A stretch of 37,938 nt of DNA, from contig DUFA01000033.1 in the NCBI GenBank assembly GCA_011191975.1, positions 1 through 37,938 on the forward strand, written 5' to 3'. The DNA comes from Dehalococcoidia bacterium (GTDB lineage: Bacteria > Chloroflexota > Dehalococcoidia > Dehalococcoidales > UBA2162). The position numbers were made by a program, and so were the translations under genes. The notes beneath the pieces were generated by a model. The model was not told the DNA's origin and ran no database searches. It worked only from the letters and a program-made list of their open reading frames with translations. Within the stretch, counting starts at the first letter, position 1. Every line of letters starts with the position of its first letter. This document shows positions 15,992 through 23,954 of the stretch, piece by piece.

Positions 15992-17275
15992 ATGAAATTA
16001 TTCGGTACTTCCGGTATAAGAAAAATTGCTGACAGTAGCCTGGTTGAGTTGGCACTCAAGGCAGGTATGGCAGCAGGTCAACTATACGGAGATATGGTGA
16101 TAGCCGGTGATACAAGGACATCCAGCAATGCAGTGAAATACGCTTTCATATCAGGGGCCTTGATTACTGGTGCTGATTGTACGGATGTAGGACTTGTCCC
16201 CACACCAACTCTTGCCATAGCAGCTGAAAAATACCGTGCTGGTGTCATGATAACCGCCTCTCATAATCCGCCGGAATACAACGGCTTGAAGCTCATCAAT
16301 CCGGACGGTTCAGCTTTTAACTCTGCCCAGCAGTCGCAGATTGAAGAGATGATATCAGCAGCTTCTTATGCTTCGGCAAAATGGGATGCTTTCGGGAATG
16401 TCAGGACATCGGAAGATGCTGTGATTAATCATATCGACCGGATTCGCTCGAATATCACGGGTCGGTTTAATATAAAAGTTGTTCTCGATTGCGGAGGTGG
16501 CGCCGCCTCCGTGATAACTCCCATTCTTCTCAGGGAAATGGGTTGTGAGGTAATCGAACTGAATTGTGTTCCAAGAGGGGATTTTATCCGGCCTTCCGAA
16601 CCCACAGAGGAGAATCTGCAGGAGCTGATACGGGTAACTCGTGAAGTTAGAGCTGACCTCGGTATTGCCCACGATGGAGATGCAGACAGAATGATGGCGG
16701 TAGATGACAAGGGCAGGTTTATTCCCGGTGATAAGCTGCTGGTGTTGTTTACACGTGAGGTCGGTGCGAAAAAGGTTATAACCACGATGGATGCGTCGAT
16801 GATTGTCGAAGAGACGGGGGCTGAAGTTATCCGGACGAAGATAGGCGATAGTTTTGTATCAGTGGAGTTGAAAAATGGTGGAGATTTCGGTGGTGAACCT
16901 TCCGGAAGCTGGATGTTTCCGGAAAACTCACTCTGTCCCGATGGTATATATGCTGCTGCCAGGATGGTGGCAATAGCCGGACGAACCAGGATTTCAGACC
17001 TTGTTGATGATATCCCCGAATATCCGATTCAGCGAAGTAGTGTGAAAGTGAATAAATTAGATATTACCGGGCTGGAAGAAATTCTGAAGTCCCTAAATCC
17101 TGTGTCGATAGATACAAAGGATGGTATTAAGCTGATTTTTGATGACAGCTGGGCTCTAATACGACCTTCGGGTACCGAACCCAAGATAAGACTTACGGTT
17201 GAAGGGAAGAACCGTGAGGTTTTACGCAACCTTCATGACACATGTTTAGTGATAATCAATGAGTTTTTAAAATAA
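15992..17275 (+). CDS. Phosphoglucosamine mutase / phosphomannomutase family
   Basis: A 427-residue alpha-D-phosphohexomutase. MKLFGTSGIR is the family start; MITASHNPPEYNG holds the phosphorylated catalytic Ser90; the metal loop DGDADR is near residue 228; the sugar-recognition loop GGEPSGSW and the C-terminal phosphate site RPSGTEPKIR are all present. Length is slightly short and resembles archaeal-type GlmM. Facing glmS across a shared 182-nt promoter region, it would convert glucosamine-6-phosphate to glucosamine-1-phosphate for UDP-GlcNAc, although mannose or glucose phosphates cannot be ruled out. Confidence 0.9.
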   Translation: MKLFGTSGIRKIADSSLVELALKAGMAAGQLYGDMVIAGDTRTSSNAVKYAFISGALITGADCTDVGLVPTPTLAIAAEKYRAGVMITASHNPPEYNGLKLINPDGSAFNSAQQSQIEEMISAASYASAKWDAFGNVRTSEDAVINHIDRIRSNITGRFNIKVVLDCGGGAASVITPILLREMGCEVIELNCVPRGDFIRPSEPTEENLQELIRVTREVRADLGIAHDGDADRMMAVDDKGRFIPGDKLLVLFTREVGAKKVITTMDASMIVEETGAEVIRTKIGDSFVSVELKNGGDFGGEPSGSWMFPENSLCPDGIYAAARMVAIAGRTRISDLVDDIPEYPIQRSSVKVNKLDITGLEEILKSLNPVSIDTKDGIKLIFDDSWALIRPSGTEPKIRLTVEGKNREVLRNLHDTCLVIINEFLK

Positions 17276-17277
17276 CG

Positions 17278-17297
17278 ATGAAACACTGTTGTTTCAT
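17278..17297 (+). terminator. Hairpin just after the phosphomutase gene
   Basis: ATGAAACA (17278-17285) pairs with TGTTTCAT (17290-17297) across a 4-nt loop, followed by TAAAAT. The T tract is poor, so read-through into the radical SAM gene 30 nt further on is likely. Confidence 0.4.
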
Positions 17298-17326
17298 TAA
17301 AATCGGCAATATTCATACGGAGAGAT

Positions 17327-18733
17327 ATGCAAAAAGTAACTCTAGTCAACCCTCCACAATTTACGGGTTATCCTCAACCTCCGATGGGATTAATCCTGCT
17401 GGCTGCTGTCCTGGAATCAAAGGGTTATCCTGTCAATCTTGTAGATGCTAATCTTCTCGGTATGAAACCAGTGGATATTATTCCGTTGTTAGATGATACA
17501 GATATTCTCGGTCTTACGGCGATGACTCCGACGGTCATCAGGGCAATCGATATAGCCCGTGAGGTAAAATCAGCGAAGCCTGATCTGCCGATAATAATGG
17601 GAGGTCCTCATGCTACGTTACTTCCGGTCGAGACAATGGCTGCCGCATCAGAGGTTGACATAATAGTACGCGGTGAGGGTGAAGAAGCATTCATCAATTT
17701 GCTTTCAGCTCTTGAGGATAAGAAACCGCTGGAAAATATACGGGGAATTACATATCGTAAGGATGCTATTGTGGTAAATAATCCTCCGTCTCCCGAAATA
17801 TCTGATCTCGATTCGCTCCCATTCTTGGCCTATCATTTATTATCTCTGAAGTCATATAAACCTCATCCACCTCATGGAAGGACATTGCCGTTTGCCGTGC
17901 TTATAACCAGCCGGGGATGCCCGTACAACTGTGGATACTGTTCGAAACCGGTCTTCGGTAAGAGATTCAGAGGGCAGAGTCCAGCCAGGATTGCAGATGA
18001 AATTGCCTGCCTTCAGGAGAAATACGGTGTCAGAGAGATTGCCTTTTATGATGATTCTTTTACCTTGGACATGGACAGGGCATATGAGATTTGCGATGAA
18101 ATAATACGCAGGAAACTGAACATTATCTGGTCTTGTGAGACGAGGGTGAATCTGGTCGAAGAAAAACTTCTGAAAAAGATGAAGCAGTCAGGCTGTTACT
18201 CTATATCTTACGGATTGGAATCTGGATCTCAGGAGATACTGGATGTGATAGATAAAGGTACCACACTCGAACAGGCTGAAGAAGCGGTGCGATATACCCA
18301 TGAAGCTGGAATCCACGCGATCGGTTATTTCATGATCGGTTCCCCCGGTGAAACTCCTGATACTATACATGAGACTATCCGGTTTGCAAAAAAATTGAAG
18401 GTGGACTATGCGCAGTTTTCCATCACAACCCCTTTTCCTGGTACGCGGTTGTATGATCTTTATCTCGAAGGGGGGGGCAGGCCTGATATCCCCTGGGAAG
18501 ATTATGTATATGCTGCTTCAAGTGAGGGATCAGCGCCGGTTTTCGAGAGTGATTCGTTAAGCCGTGAAGATATCATCTTGTGGGAGAGTAAAGCGTATCG
18601 TGAATTCTATCTGCGACCTTCTTATATCTGGCAGCGGCTAGTTTCTTGTACTTCTGTTGGTGATATCAAGGTAAATCTAAATGGATTATCCATGCTCCTG
18701 AGCAGTATAAAATCAAAAAAGAAGAAGCAGTAA
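17327..18733 (+). CDS. B12-binding-domain radical SAM protein
   Basis: A 468-residue protein with an N-terminal cobalamin-binding-like Rossmann domain (VTLVNPPQFTGYPQPPMGLI, then DILGLTAMTP, IIMGGPHATLLP and VRGEGEEAF) and a radical SAM core with CPYNCGYC (Cys198, Cys202, Cys205) binding the [4Fe-4S] cluster. SYGLESGSQEILDVIDKG and GYFMIGSPGETPDT are typical of this superfamily (class B methylases, hopanoid and lipid-modifying enzymes, P-methylases). The usual cobalamin-ligating D-x-H-x-x-G is absent, as in many members. GGAG lies a few nt before the ATG. Substrate not identifiable; PlsY and an amidase nearby are on the opposite strand and give no firm clue. Confidence 0.88.
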   Translation: MQKVTLVNPPQFTGYPQPPMGLILLAAVLESKGYPVNLVDANLLGMKPVDIIPLLDDTDILGLTAMTPTVIRAIDIAREVKSAKPDLPIIMGGPHATLLPVETMAAASEVDIIVRGEGEEAFINLLSALEDKKPLENIRGITYRKDAIVVNNPPSPEISDLDSLPFLAYHLLSLKSYKPHPPHGRTLPFAVLITSRGCPYNCGYCSKPVFGKRFRGQSPARIADEIACLQEKYGVREIAFYDDSFTLDMDRAYEICDEIIRRKLNIIWSCETRVNLVEEKLLKKMKQSGCYSISYGLESGSQEILDVIDKGTTLEQAEEAVRYTHEAGIHAIGYFMIGSPGETPDTIHETIRFAKKLKVDYAQFSITTPFPGTRLYDLYLEGGGRPDIPWEDYVYAASSEGSAPVFESDSLSREDIILWESKAYREFYLRPSYIWQRLVSCTSVGDIKVNLNGLSMLLSSIKSKKKKQ

Positions 18734-18787
18734 CGAATGTGTTATTGTCCTGGATTGACGCCGTTCTACCACATGGCATAAAAATTA

Positions 18788-20500
18788 TTATCTGAAGCCC
18801 TTCAGCAGATCGAAATATACCTCGGGAGCTTTACCTTCAACTAGGATTTCAGCTGCAGAAGCCAGACGAAGCAGAGTATTCTCCTGCCATGCTTTTCCTA
18901 TTGCCTGCATTCCTACGGGAAGTCCTGTCTTCGTATAACCTGCTGGAAACGATATAGCTGGAAAGCCGGTGAGGTTAGCCGGAAACATAAAACGCATAAT
19001 TTCAAACAACTCAGTAAGGTTGGATTCACCTTCCGGAAGCGTGTTCTCCGGTATCGGTGGTGCGACAATGCCAGTAGTCGGAGTTATGATAATATCCACT
19101 TCCTCGAATACGCGCTTAAATTCAGCCAGCATATGAGTTCGTACCTGCTGTGCTTTTAGATAGTCCGATGATGAAAACATCCTGGCTATCGCCAGATTGA
19201 GTCTTAAGTCAAGCCCGTACGCATGGTGATGATTTTTATAATAATGTCCGGTCCCGTTCACCATTTCTGAAGTTATCGTAATTGCATGAGCCACCCGTCC
19301 CGATCCAAGTCCTGATAGTGAGATCTCACGAAGTTTCGCTCCCATTTTCTTCAGCTGTTGTACGAGGGATTGGCAGGTAGAGACAATATCCGGAGTGGCA
19401 TGATTGAACCATTCGGGATATATGCCCAGCGTCACATCGCTTATATCAAAGTTTTCCAGATCAGGGAGAATGACAGGAGATTGATGTAGTGTTACCGGAT
19501 CTGCCGGGTCCGGTCCGGCAATTGCCGAATAGAGAATAGCAGTGTCGACTGCTGTCGTGGCGATCGGACCGATATGTTCCACCGACCAGCAAAGAGGAGC
19601 GTTACCGCGCATGCTTATCCGCCCATATGTAGGCTTTAGCCCTACTAATCCACAAAATGAAGAAGGAATCCGGATAGAGCCGCCGCCGTCAGCGCCGATC
19701 GAAGCGAGACCAAGCCCAGCGGCAACAGCAGCAGCTGAACCGCTAGAACTGCCGCCGGTATAATGCCCAGGATCGTACGGATTACGAGCAACGCCGTGGT
19801 GAGGATTGAGCCCAGTCACTCCCATTCCCAGCTCCTGCATATTGGTTTTTCCTACGATTATTGCTCCAGTCATGCGCAATCGTGCTACAACCGTAGAATC
19901 TTTCCCGACTGGTGTTTTCGGCAGGAAACCGGTACCCATAACGGTCGGATAACCTTTTACATCAAGCTGATCTTTGATTGGGATAGGGACTCCGTCGAGA
20001 ACACTGAGAGTTTTCCCTTTCCTGAAACGTTCCTCAGATGCATCAGCCTGGTTCATGATATCCTCCGGGTTATAGGTGAGAAATGCCCGGAGAGGTTTAT
20101 TGCCCTTTTCACTCTCTATTATTGATTCGATAAGCTTTCGCGCTACTTCCTTTGGAGTTGTTTTCCCCTCAGAATATAACCTGTAATAATCACCTATGGT
20201 GTTGAAATGAAAACCCTTTCTACTGACTTTCTCCCGAGAAGGTAATTTATCCGGCAATACGGTAGCAATAACTTTAGCGTACTTCGTAACTTCATGGAAT
20301 GGATATGGAGTTGGTTGGGCATCGAAATGAAGTTTGCGGAAGGCAGAAATCCCGGACTTATCTAATAGGCTTGACTGAACCAGGAAACGTAATGGACTCT
20401 CCATCAGTCCTGCGAGAAGTCGTAGAGTGAATCCTGATAATCTTGGTAATTTCACCGATACCAGGTCATATACTGTTTGATTTCCCGGTTCCTTAGTCAT
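18788..20500 (-). CDS. Amidase signature family hydrolase
   Basis: A 570-residue amidase with the complete Ser-cisSer-Lys triad region: Lys in VPIPIKDQLDVKG, the Gly/Ser-rich GGSSSGSAAAVAAGLG and DGGGSIRIPSSFCGLVGLKPT. About 85 extra residues precede the usual start of the fold, and C-terminal motifs such as TGFPAISFPAGYTKTGLPVGMQ are intact. It hydrolyses an amide bond; it resembles GatA, but no gatB or gatC is nearby, so a catabolic amidase is more likely. The start at 20500 has no clear ribosome site. It is the last gene of a minus-strand group with plsY and degV, 82 nt after plsY. Confidence 0.9.
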   Translation of the reverse strand: MTKEPGNQTVYDLVSVKLPRLSGFTLRLLAGLMESPLRFLVQSSLLDKSGISAFRKLHFDAQPTPYPFHEVTKYAKVIATVLPDKLPSREKVSRKGFHFNTIGDYYRLYSEGKTTPKEVARKLIESIIESEKGNKPLRAFLTYNPEDIMNQADASEERFRKGKTLSVLDGVPIPIKDQLDVKGYPTVMGTGFLPKTPVGKDSTVVARLRMTGAIIVGKTNMQELGMGVTGLNPHHGVARNPYDPGHYTGGSSSGSAAAVAAGLGLASIGADGGGSIRIPSSFCGLVGLKPTYGRISMRGNAPLCWSVEHIGPIATTAVDTAILYSAIAGPDPADPVTLHQSPVILPDLENFDISDVTLGIYPEWFNHATPDIVSTCQSLVQQLKKMGAKLREISLSGLGSGRVAHAITITSEMVNGTGHYYKNHHHAYGLDLRLNLAIARMFSSSDYLKAQQVRTHMLAEFKRVFEEVDIIITPTTGIVAPPIPENTLPEGESNLTELFEIMRFMFPANLTGFPAISFPAGYTKTGLPVGMQAIGKAWQENTLLRLASAAEILVEGKAPEVYFDLLKGFR

Positions 20501-20582
20501 CTTTAAATCTCATATACGATATATTATACAGGATATTCCCACTGGTGTTTGGAGTGAATTTAATTCCTGAAAACGGACTGGT

Positions 20583-21230
20583 TTATCGGGCTGTCTTTCT
20601 AAGGAGCTGGCGTACCAGGTGCTTCATACCTCCGGCTGCTTCTAGAGCTGCCAGTGCTGTCGGTACGAAATTCAGTATCATAATTACGATTATAGTGATT
20701 GAGAAGAACACAAGCAACCATTCATTCTCCAGAAACCAGGATGATACGGGAAGAGAGAGAAGGGCAATATTCAAAGAAAGTACAGGATTCTTCGTCAGGA
20801 GTGAAAGGACGCCCATTATACCGAATACAATAAGAAGCGACCAGGGTATTATCATTGCCAGAGCGCCGATTGCCGCCGCGAGGCCGTTCCCTCCGGTGAA
20901 TTTCAGGTATATCGACCACATATGTCCGGCAATGGCTGCTATGCCTGTAAGTAATACATAGATATTCACCTCATATACGGGTACATCGAGCAGCCAGTAC
21001 GCAATAGCAACTGAACCAGCTCCTTTCGCCAAGTCCCAGATGACTACCGGAACGGCAGCCCAGAAACCAACGGATCGGAAGACATTTCTTCCACCGGCAT
21101 TACCTCCGCCAAGGTTCCTGATATCTTCTCCTTTTACAAGTCGGGTGACTATATATGCGGAATTAATTGATCCCAGGAGGTAGCCGATTAATATTGCGAT
21201 AATACCGATGATAGGTTCGTTAACAATCAA
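20583..21230 (-). CDS. plsY: Glycerol-3-phosphate acyltransferase PlsY family
   Basis: A 215-residue membrane protein with the PlsY motifs: GSINSAYIVTRLVKGEDIRNLGGGNAGGRNVFRSVG (motif 1, phosphate loop), GHMWSIYLKFTGGNGLA (motif 2) and five or more hydrophobic helices. PlsY transfers acyl groups from acyl-phosphate to glycerol-3-phosphate, the first step in bacterial phospholipid synthesis. Motif 2 has Asn where most PlsY have Lys (GGKG becomes GGNG), and motif 1 reads GNAGGRN rather than GNxGATN, so it may be a divergent paralogue. The start is TTG at 21230, the first codon fitting the fold, with AAGG eight nt before. It is 20 nt downstream of degV. Confidence 0.82.
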   Translation of the reverse strand: MIVNEPIIGIIAILIGYLLGSINSAYIVTRLVKGEDIRNLGGGNAGGRNVFRSVGFWAAVPVVIWDLAKGAGSVAIAYWLLDVPVYEVNIYVLLTGIAAIAGHMWSIYLKFTGGNGLAAAIGALAMIIPWSLLIVFGIMGVLSLLTKNPVLSLNIALLSLPVSSWFLENEWLLVFFSITIIVIMILNFVPTALAALEAAGGMKHLVRQLLRKTAR

Positions 21231-21250
21231 TTCTTTAACCTTATCTAGTT

Positions 21251-22108
21251 TCAGTCTCTATAATAAGCCAGGGCAAGTGTACCTGTTCCTGTCGCATATC
21301 CCATAACCGGCGTGAATTCTGCAATCCATAATTCGGCACAGTTAAATTCCTTCTCAATACGATTTTTTAAATCTTCGGCTTCATCCGGTGTGTAGGCATG
21401 CATTATGGCGATATGTGCCGGGTGGTTTCCAACTGCTTCACGCAACATTTCGATCAGTTTATTTACTCCACTTTCCCTGTTTTTCACGATTCCTTTGAAC
21501 TTAATTGCTCCATCAGCGCTGGTAAGTATAGGTTTGATATTAAGCATTGAACCCACTTGGCTGGCTATCTTTGGAATACGACCTGTGCGGTATACATGCT
21601 TGATTGTTTCCAGTAATGCGATGAAACTGACTTTCGCCCTCACTTCTTCAGCTGCTTTTATTACTCCTTCAAGGTTTTCTCCTTTTTCAGCAGCCCTTGC
21701 TGCGGCAAGGGCAATAAAACCTTCGGCAGAGGTAACGCTCATGGAGTCCATCACATGTATGCGGACATCTGGTAGTTCTGTTTTTGCCTCTTCCATCGCG
21801 ATACGCGCCATATCTAAACCCGTACTGAGCTGGGATGATAGAGTGATACAGATGATACTTTGCACTCGGGCACTGACTTTCCGGTAGGCTTCCATGAAAT
21901 GCCCCGGTGACGACGGAGAGGTATTGAATCGTTCCGGGTCTTTCAGTAGCATTTCATAAGCTTCTGAAGGAGTGATATCGATAGAATCGCGGTATATCTC
22001 ACCCCCGAATGTAAGCCTTATCGGAACTATCTCTATTTTGTGTTTTTCAATCAGTTCCTTGGGAAGACAGGCTATACTGTCCGTTATCACCCCGACGGAT
22101 TCAGTCAT
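21251..22108 (-). CDS. DegV family fatty-acid-binding protein
   Basis: A 285-residue DegV-domain protein. MTESVGVITDSIACLPKELI gives the first strand and the conserved D-S; SPSSPGHFMEAY, CITLSSQLSTG and VMDSMSVTSAEGF are family landmarks, and GSMLNIKPIL lies in the lipid pocket region. DegV proteins (FakB in Gram-positives) bind a fatty acid and present it to a kinase that makes acyl-phosphate, the substrate of PlsY. Its coupling to plsY here supports that role. No FakA kinase is in the window. A consensus promoter lies just upstream. Confidence 0.9.
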   Translation of the reverse strand: MTESVGVITDSIACLPKELIEKHKIEIVPIRLTFGGEIYRDSIDITPSEAYEMLLKDPERFNTSPSSPGHFMEAYRKVSARVQSIICITLSSQLSTGLDMARIAMEEAKTELPDVRIHVMDSMSVTSAEGFIALAAARAAEKGENLEGVIKAAEEVRAKVSFIALLETIKHVYRTGRIPKIASQVGSMLNIKPILTSADGAIKFKGIVKNRESGVNKLIEMLREAVGNHPAHIAIMHAYTPDEAEDLKNRIEKEFNCAELWIAEFTPVMGYATGTGTLALAYYRD

Positions 22109-22134
22109 TGACCAGATACCTCGTATTTCTAGGT

Positions 22135-22163
22135 ATAATAGGTCAAGAATCAGGCTATGTCAA
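22135..22163 (-). promoter_or_regulatory. Sigma-70-type promoter of the degV-plsY-amidase group
   Basis: On the minus strand TTGACA (22158-22163), 17-nt spacer, TATTAT (22135-22140). The leader would be about 20 nt. Confidence 0.7.
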
Positions 22164-22174
22164 GACCGATTCTT
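22141..22174. promoter_or_regulatory. Inverted and direct repeats between degV and the selenoprotein operon
   Basis: AAGAATC (22145-22151) and GATTCTT (22168-22174) form an inverted repeat, and GTCAAGA occurs twice 17 nt apart (22142-22148 and 22159-22165). They cover the -35 box of the degV promoter and lie upstream of the selenoprotein operon, so one regulator could act on both. No clear plus-strand promoter was found, only a TATAAT overlapping the leader ORF start. Confidence 0.35.
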
Positions 22175-22223
22175 CCAAAATATACATAAAGCTTTTTCGC
22201 ATTCTGTTAAAGGAGAGTATATA

Positions 22224-22262
22224 ATGGATTTTATCCGGTATTTTTATGGATACAGACAATAA
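22224..22262 (+). CDS. 12-codon leader ORF coupled to the first selenoprotein
   Basis: ATG at 22224 opens MDFIRYFYGYRQ and ends at TAA 22260-22262. AAAGGAG lies eight nt before the ATG, and the stop codon overlaps AAAGGAG (22261-22267), the ribosome site of the first UGSC gene. This is a textbook layout for translational coupling or for control by a leader peptide. Five of the twelve residues are Phe or Tyr, so ribosome stalling on aromatic codons is conceivable. It is too short to prove by sequence alone. Confidence 0.5.
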   Translation: MDFIRYFYGYRQ

Positions 22263-22273
22263 AGGAGTTGCTT

Positions 22274-23926
22274 GTGAGTGAAAATTCTGATATTCAGTAT
22301 GAAGTGTTAAGTCCATGGGCAGTGGTAGATTCTGTACCCTTGCGTGGTCCCGCGCCACGTTTGGACAGTCTGGATGACAAGACAATCGGTCTTTTTAAGA
22401 ATTTTAAAAGGGCTGCTGGACCGATACTTGAAGTTGTGCAAAGAGAGTTGCAGCAGAGGTATCCTTCTGCACGGTTCGTCTGGTTTAATTCGGATGCCGC
22501 CAATGTACTTGAAACGGAGACAGGTAATAAAGAGAAATTCGAGGAATGGGCGAAGAAGATCGATGCAGCGGTTACTTCCGTCGGCGACTGAGGATCGTGC
22601 ACCAAGTACCTTGCGTACAACACAGTAGCCATCGAAGATTACGGAAAACCGGTAGCATTACTTGCCAATTATGGTTTTGTCACAGATTCATACTCGGCAG
22701 CATCCGGTAAGGGAATGCCAGGAATCAGGTCTATTTCAGAAAACGTTCCCTGCGAAAGCACGGTGAAAGCTGATATTGAAACCGGAGTTGTAGAGGTTAT
22801 CGACCAGATAATCGACGCTCTGACCAGGCCGTTGACAGAGCAGGAACAGAATCCACCTCCGATGGATACCGAAGAAAAATCAAGGATAGTTTTCAAGGGC
22901 AGTCTCGAAGAGGTAAATCGATTTTTCTACAGGCGGGGATGGGGTGATGGAATGCCGATCATACCTCCCACTGAGGAAGCGGTGGCAGAAATGCTCACCG
23001 GCTCAGACTTACCACCTGACCATGTGGTGACCGAGATCATTCCCAGAATGGGTAAAGCCACGGTTGAAAAGATAGCTGTAAACGCTGTCATGGCAGGAGC
23101 TCTTCCTACCTATATGCCGGTGCTTATCACGGCCTGCCAGACGATTATGGAACCGAAGACACGCTTCGATACCTTCGAAGTAAGCACCGGATCCTGGGCG
23201 CCCTGTTACATCCTGAACGGCTCTATTCGTAAAGATATCAACCTGAACTGCAGTTCGGGCACGCTCAGCCCTGGTGATATTGCGAATGCGACTATCGGCA
23301 GGGCAATGGGTCTTATCGTCAAGAATATCGGCGGTGCCAGGAAAGCTATCGAAGATATGGGAGTGCTGGGTAATCCTTCCAAGTACTCGCTGGTGATGGG
23401 TGAGAACGAGGAGGAATGCCCATGGGAGCCACTCCATGTCAGCCGCGGATTCAGCAAAGACGACAATACCGTTACGGTGTTCTTCCCCAATTCGTACAGC
23501 CAGACAATCCCGATGCAGACTGACGATAAGGGAATACTCCAGGCTATGATAAACAATGCCAGGGGAGGTGGTATGGCAGGATTTCTGCTTAATCCTCCTC
23601 ACACGAAATACCTGGCTAACGAAGGCTGGACCCGTGAAAAAGCAATGGAGTATGTTGTTGAAAATGCCGTAACAAATACAGGGCCCGGCATACCAGTGGG
23701 TGAAAGCGAAAACGCAGTCCGCAAGGTATTCTCAGATACTTCCTGCATTATCATAGTCTGCGTGGGAGGTCCTGGAGTATTCACCGGTATCCTCACTACT
23801 GCCGGTGGCGGTGCAATGAGCACATTTGGTAATGAATTTGTCACGAAGAAAATAGAATTGCCAAAGAACTGGGATAAACTCGTGGCGAAGTACAGGAACG
23901 TCATTCCTGTTTATGAGAAATATTGA
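22274..23926 (+). CDS. UGSC-family selenoprotein, first copy (in-frame UGA at codon 106)
   Basis: Read through the TGA at 22589-22591 as selenocysteine, the frame gives 550 residues. The first 105 end in AVTSVGD, then U-G-S-C, so Sec106 and Cys109 form a U-x-x-C redox pair. The frame then continues without a break through TKYLAYNTVAIEDYGKP and VALLANYGFV into a C-terminal domain from about residue 220 (RRGWGDGMPIIPPTEEAV, KATVEKIAVNAVMAGALPTYMPVL, ATIGRAMGLIVKNIGGARK, ENEEECPWEPLHVSRG). The motif and layout fit the UGSC family of Sec- or Cys-containing proteins, whose reaction I do not know. The start is GTG at 22274, six nt after AAAGGAG. A paralogue follows 28 nt later. Selenocysteine is inferred; selA, selB, selC and selD are not in the window. 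Confidence 0.88.
22592..22618 (+). promoter_or_regulatory. Candidate SECIS recoding element of the first UGSC gene
   Basis: Directly after the UGA, GTGC (22597-22600) can pair with GTAC (22615-22618) and the inner CAAG (22603-22606) with CTTG (22610-22613) around a UAC loop. Bacterial SECIS hairpins lie inside the coding region just after the UGA, as here. The structure is modest; the stronger evidence is near-identity with the second copy at silent sites. Confidence 0.5.
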
Positions 23927-23954
23927 CGTAGATACTCTGAAAGGAGCTGCTGAC

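Noticed and set aside
21972-22262. 96-codon plus-strand frame that includes the leader ORF
   Set aside because: Most of it is antisense to degV and has no start signal; only the last 12 codons have their own ribosome site.
23009-23602. Minus-strand 197-codon open frame inside the first selenoprotein gene
   Set aside because: Antisense shadow: no ribosome site, composition mirrors the coding strand, and a similar shadow appears over the paralogue.
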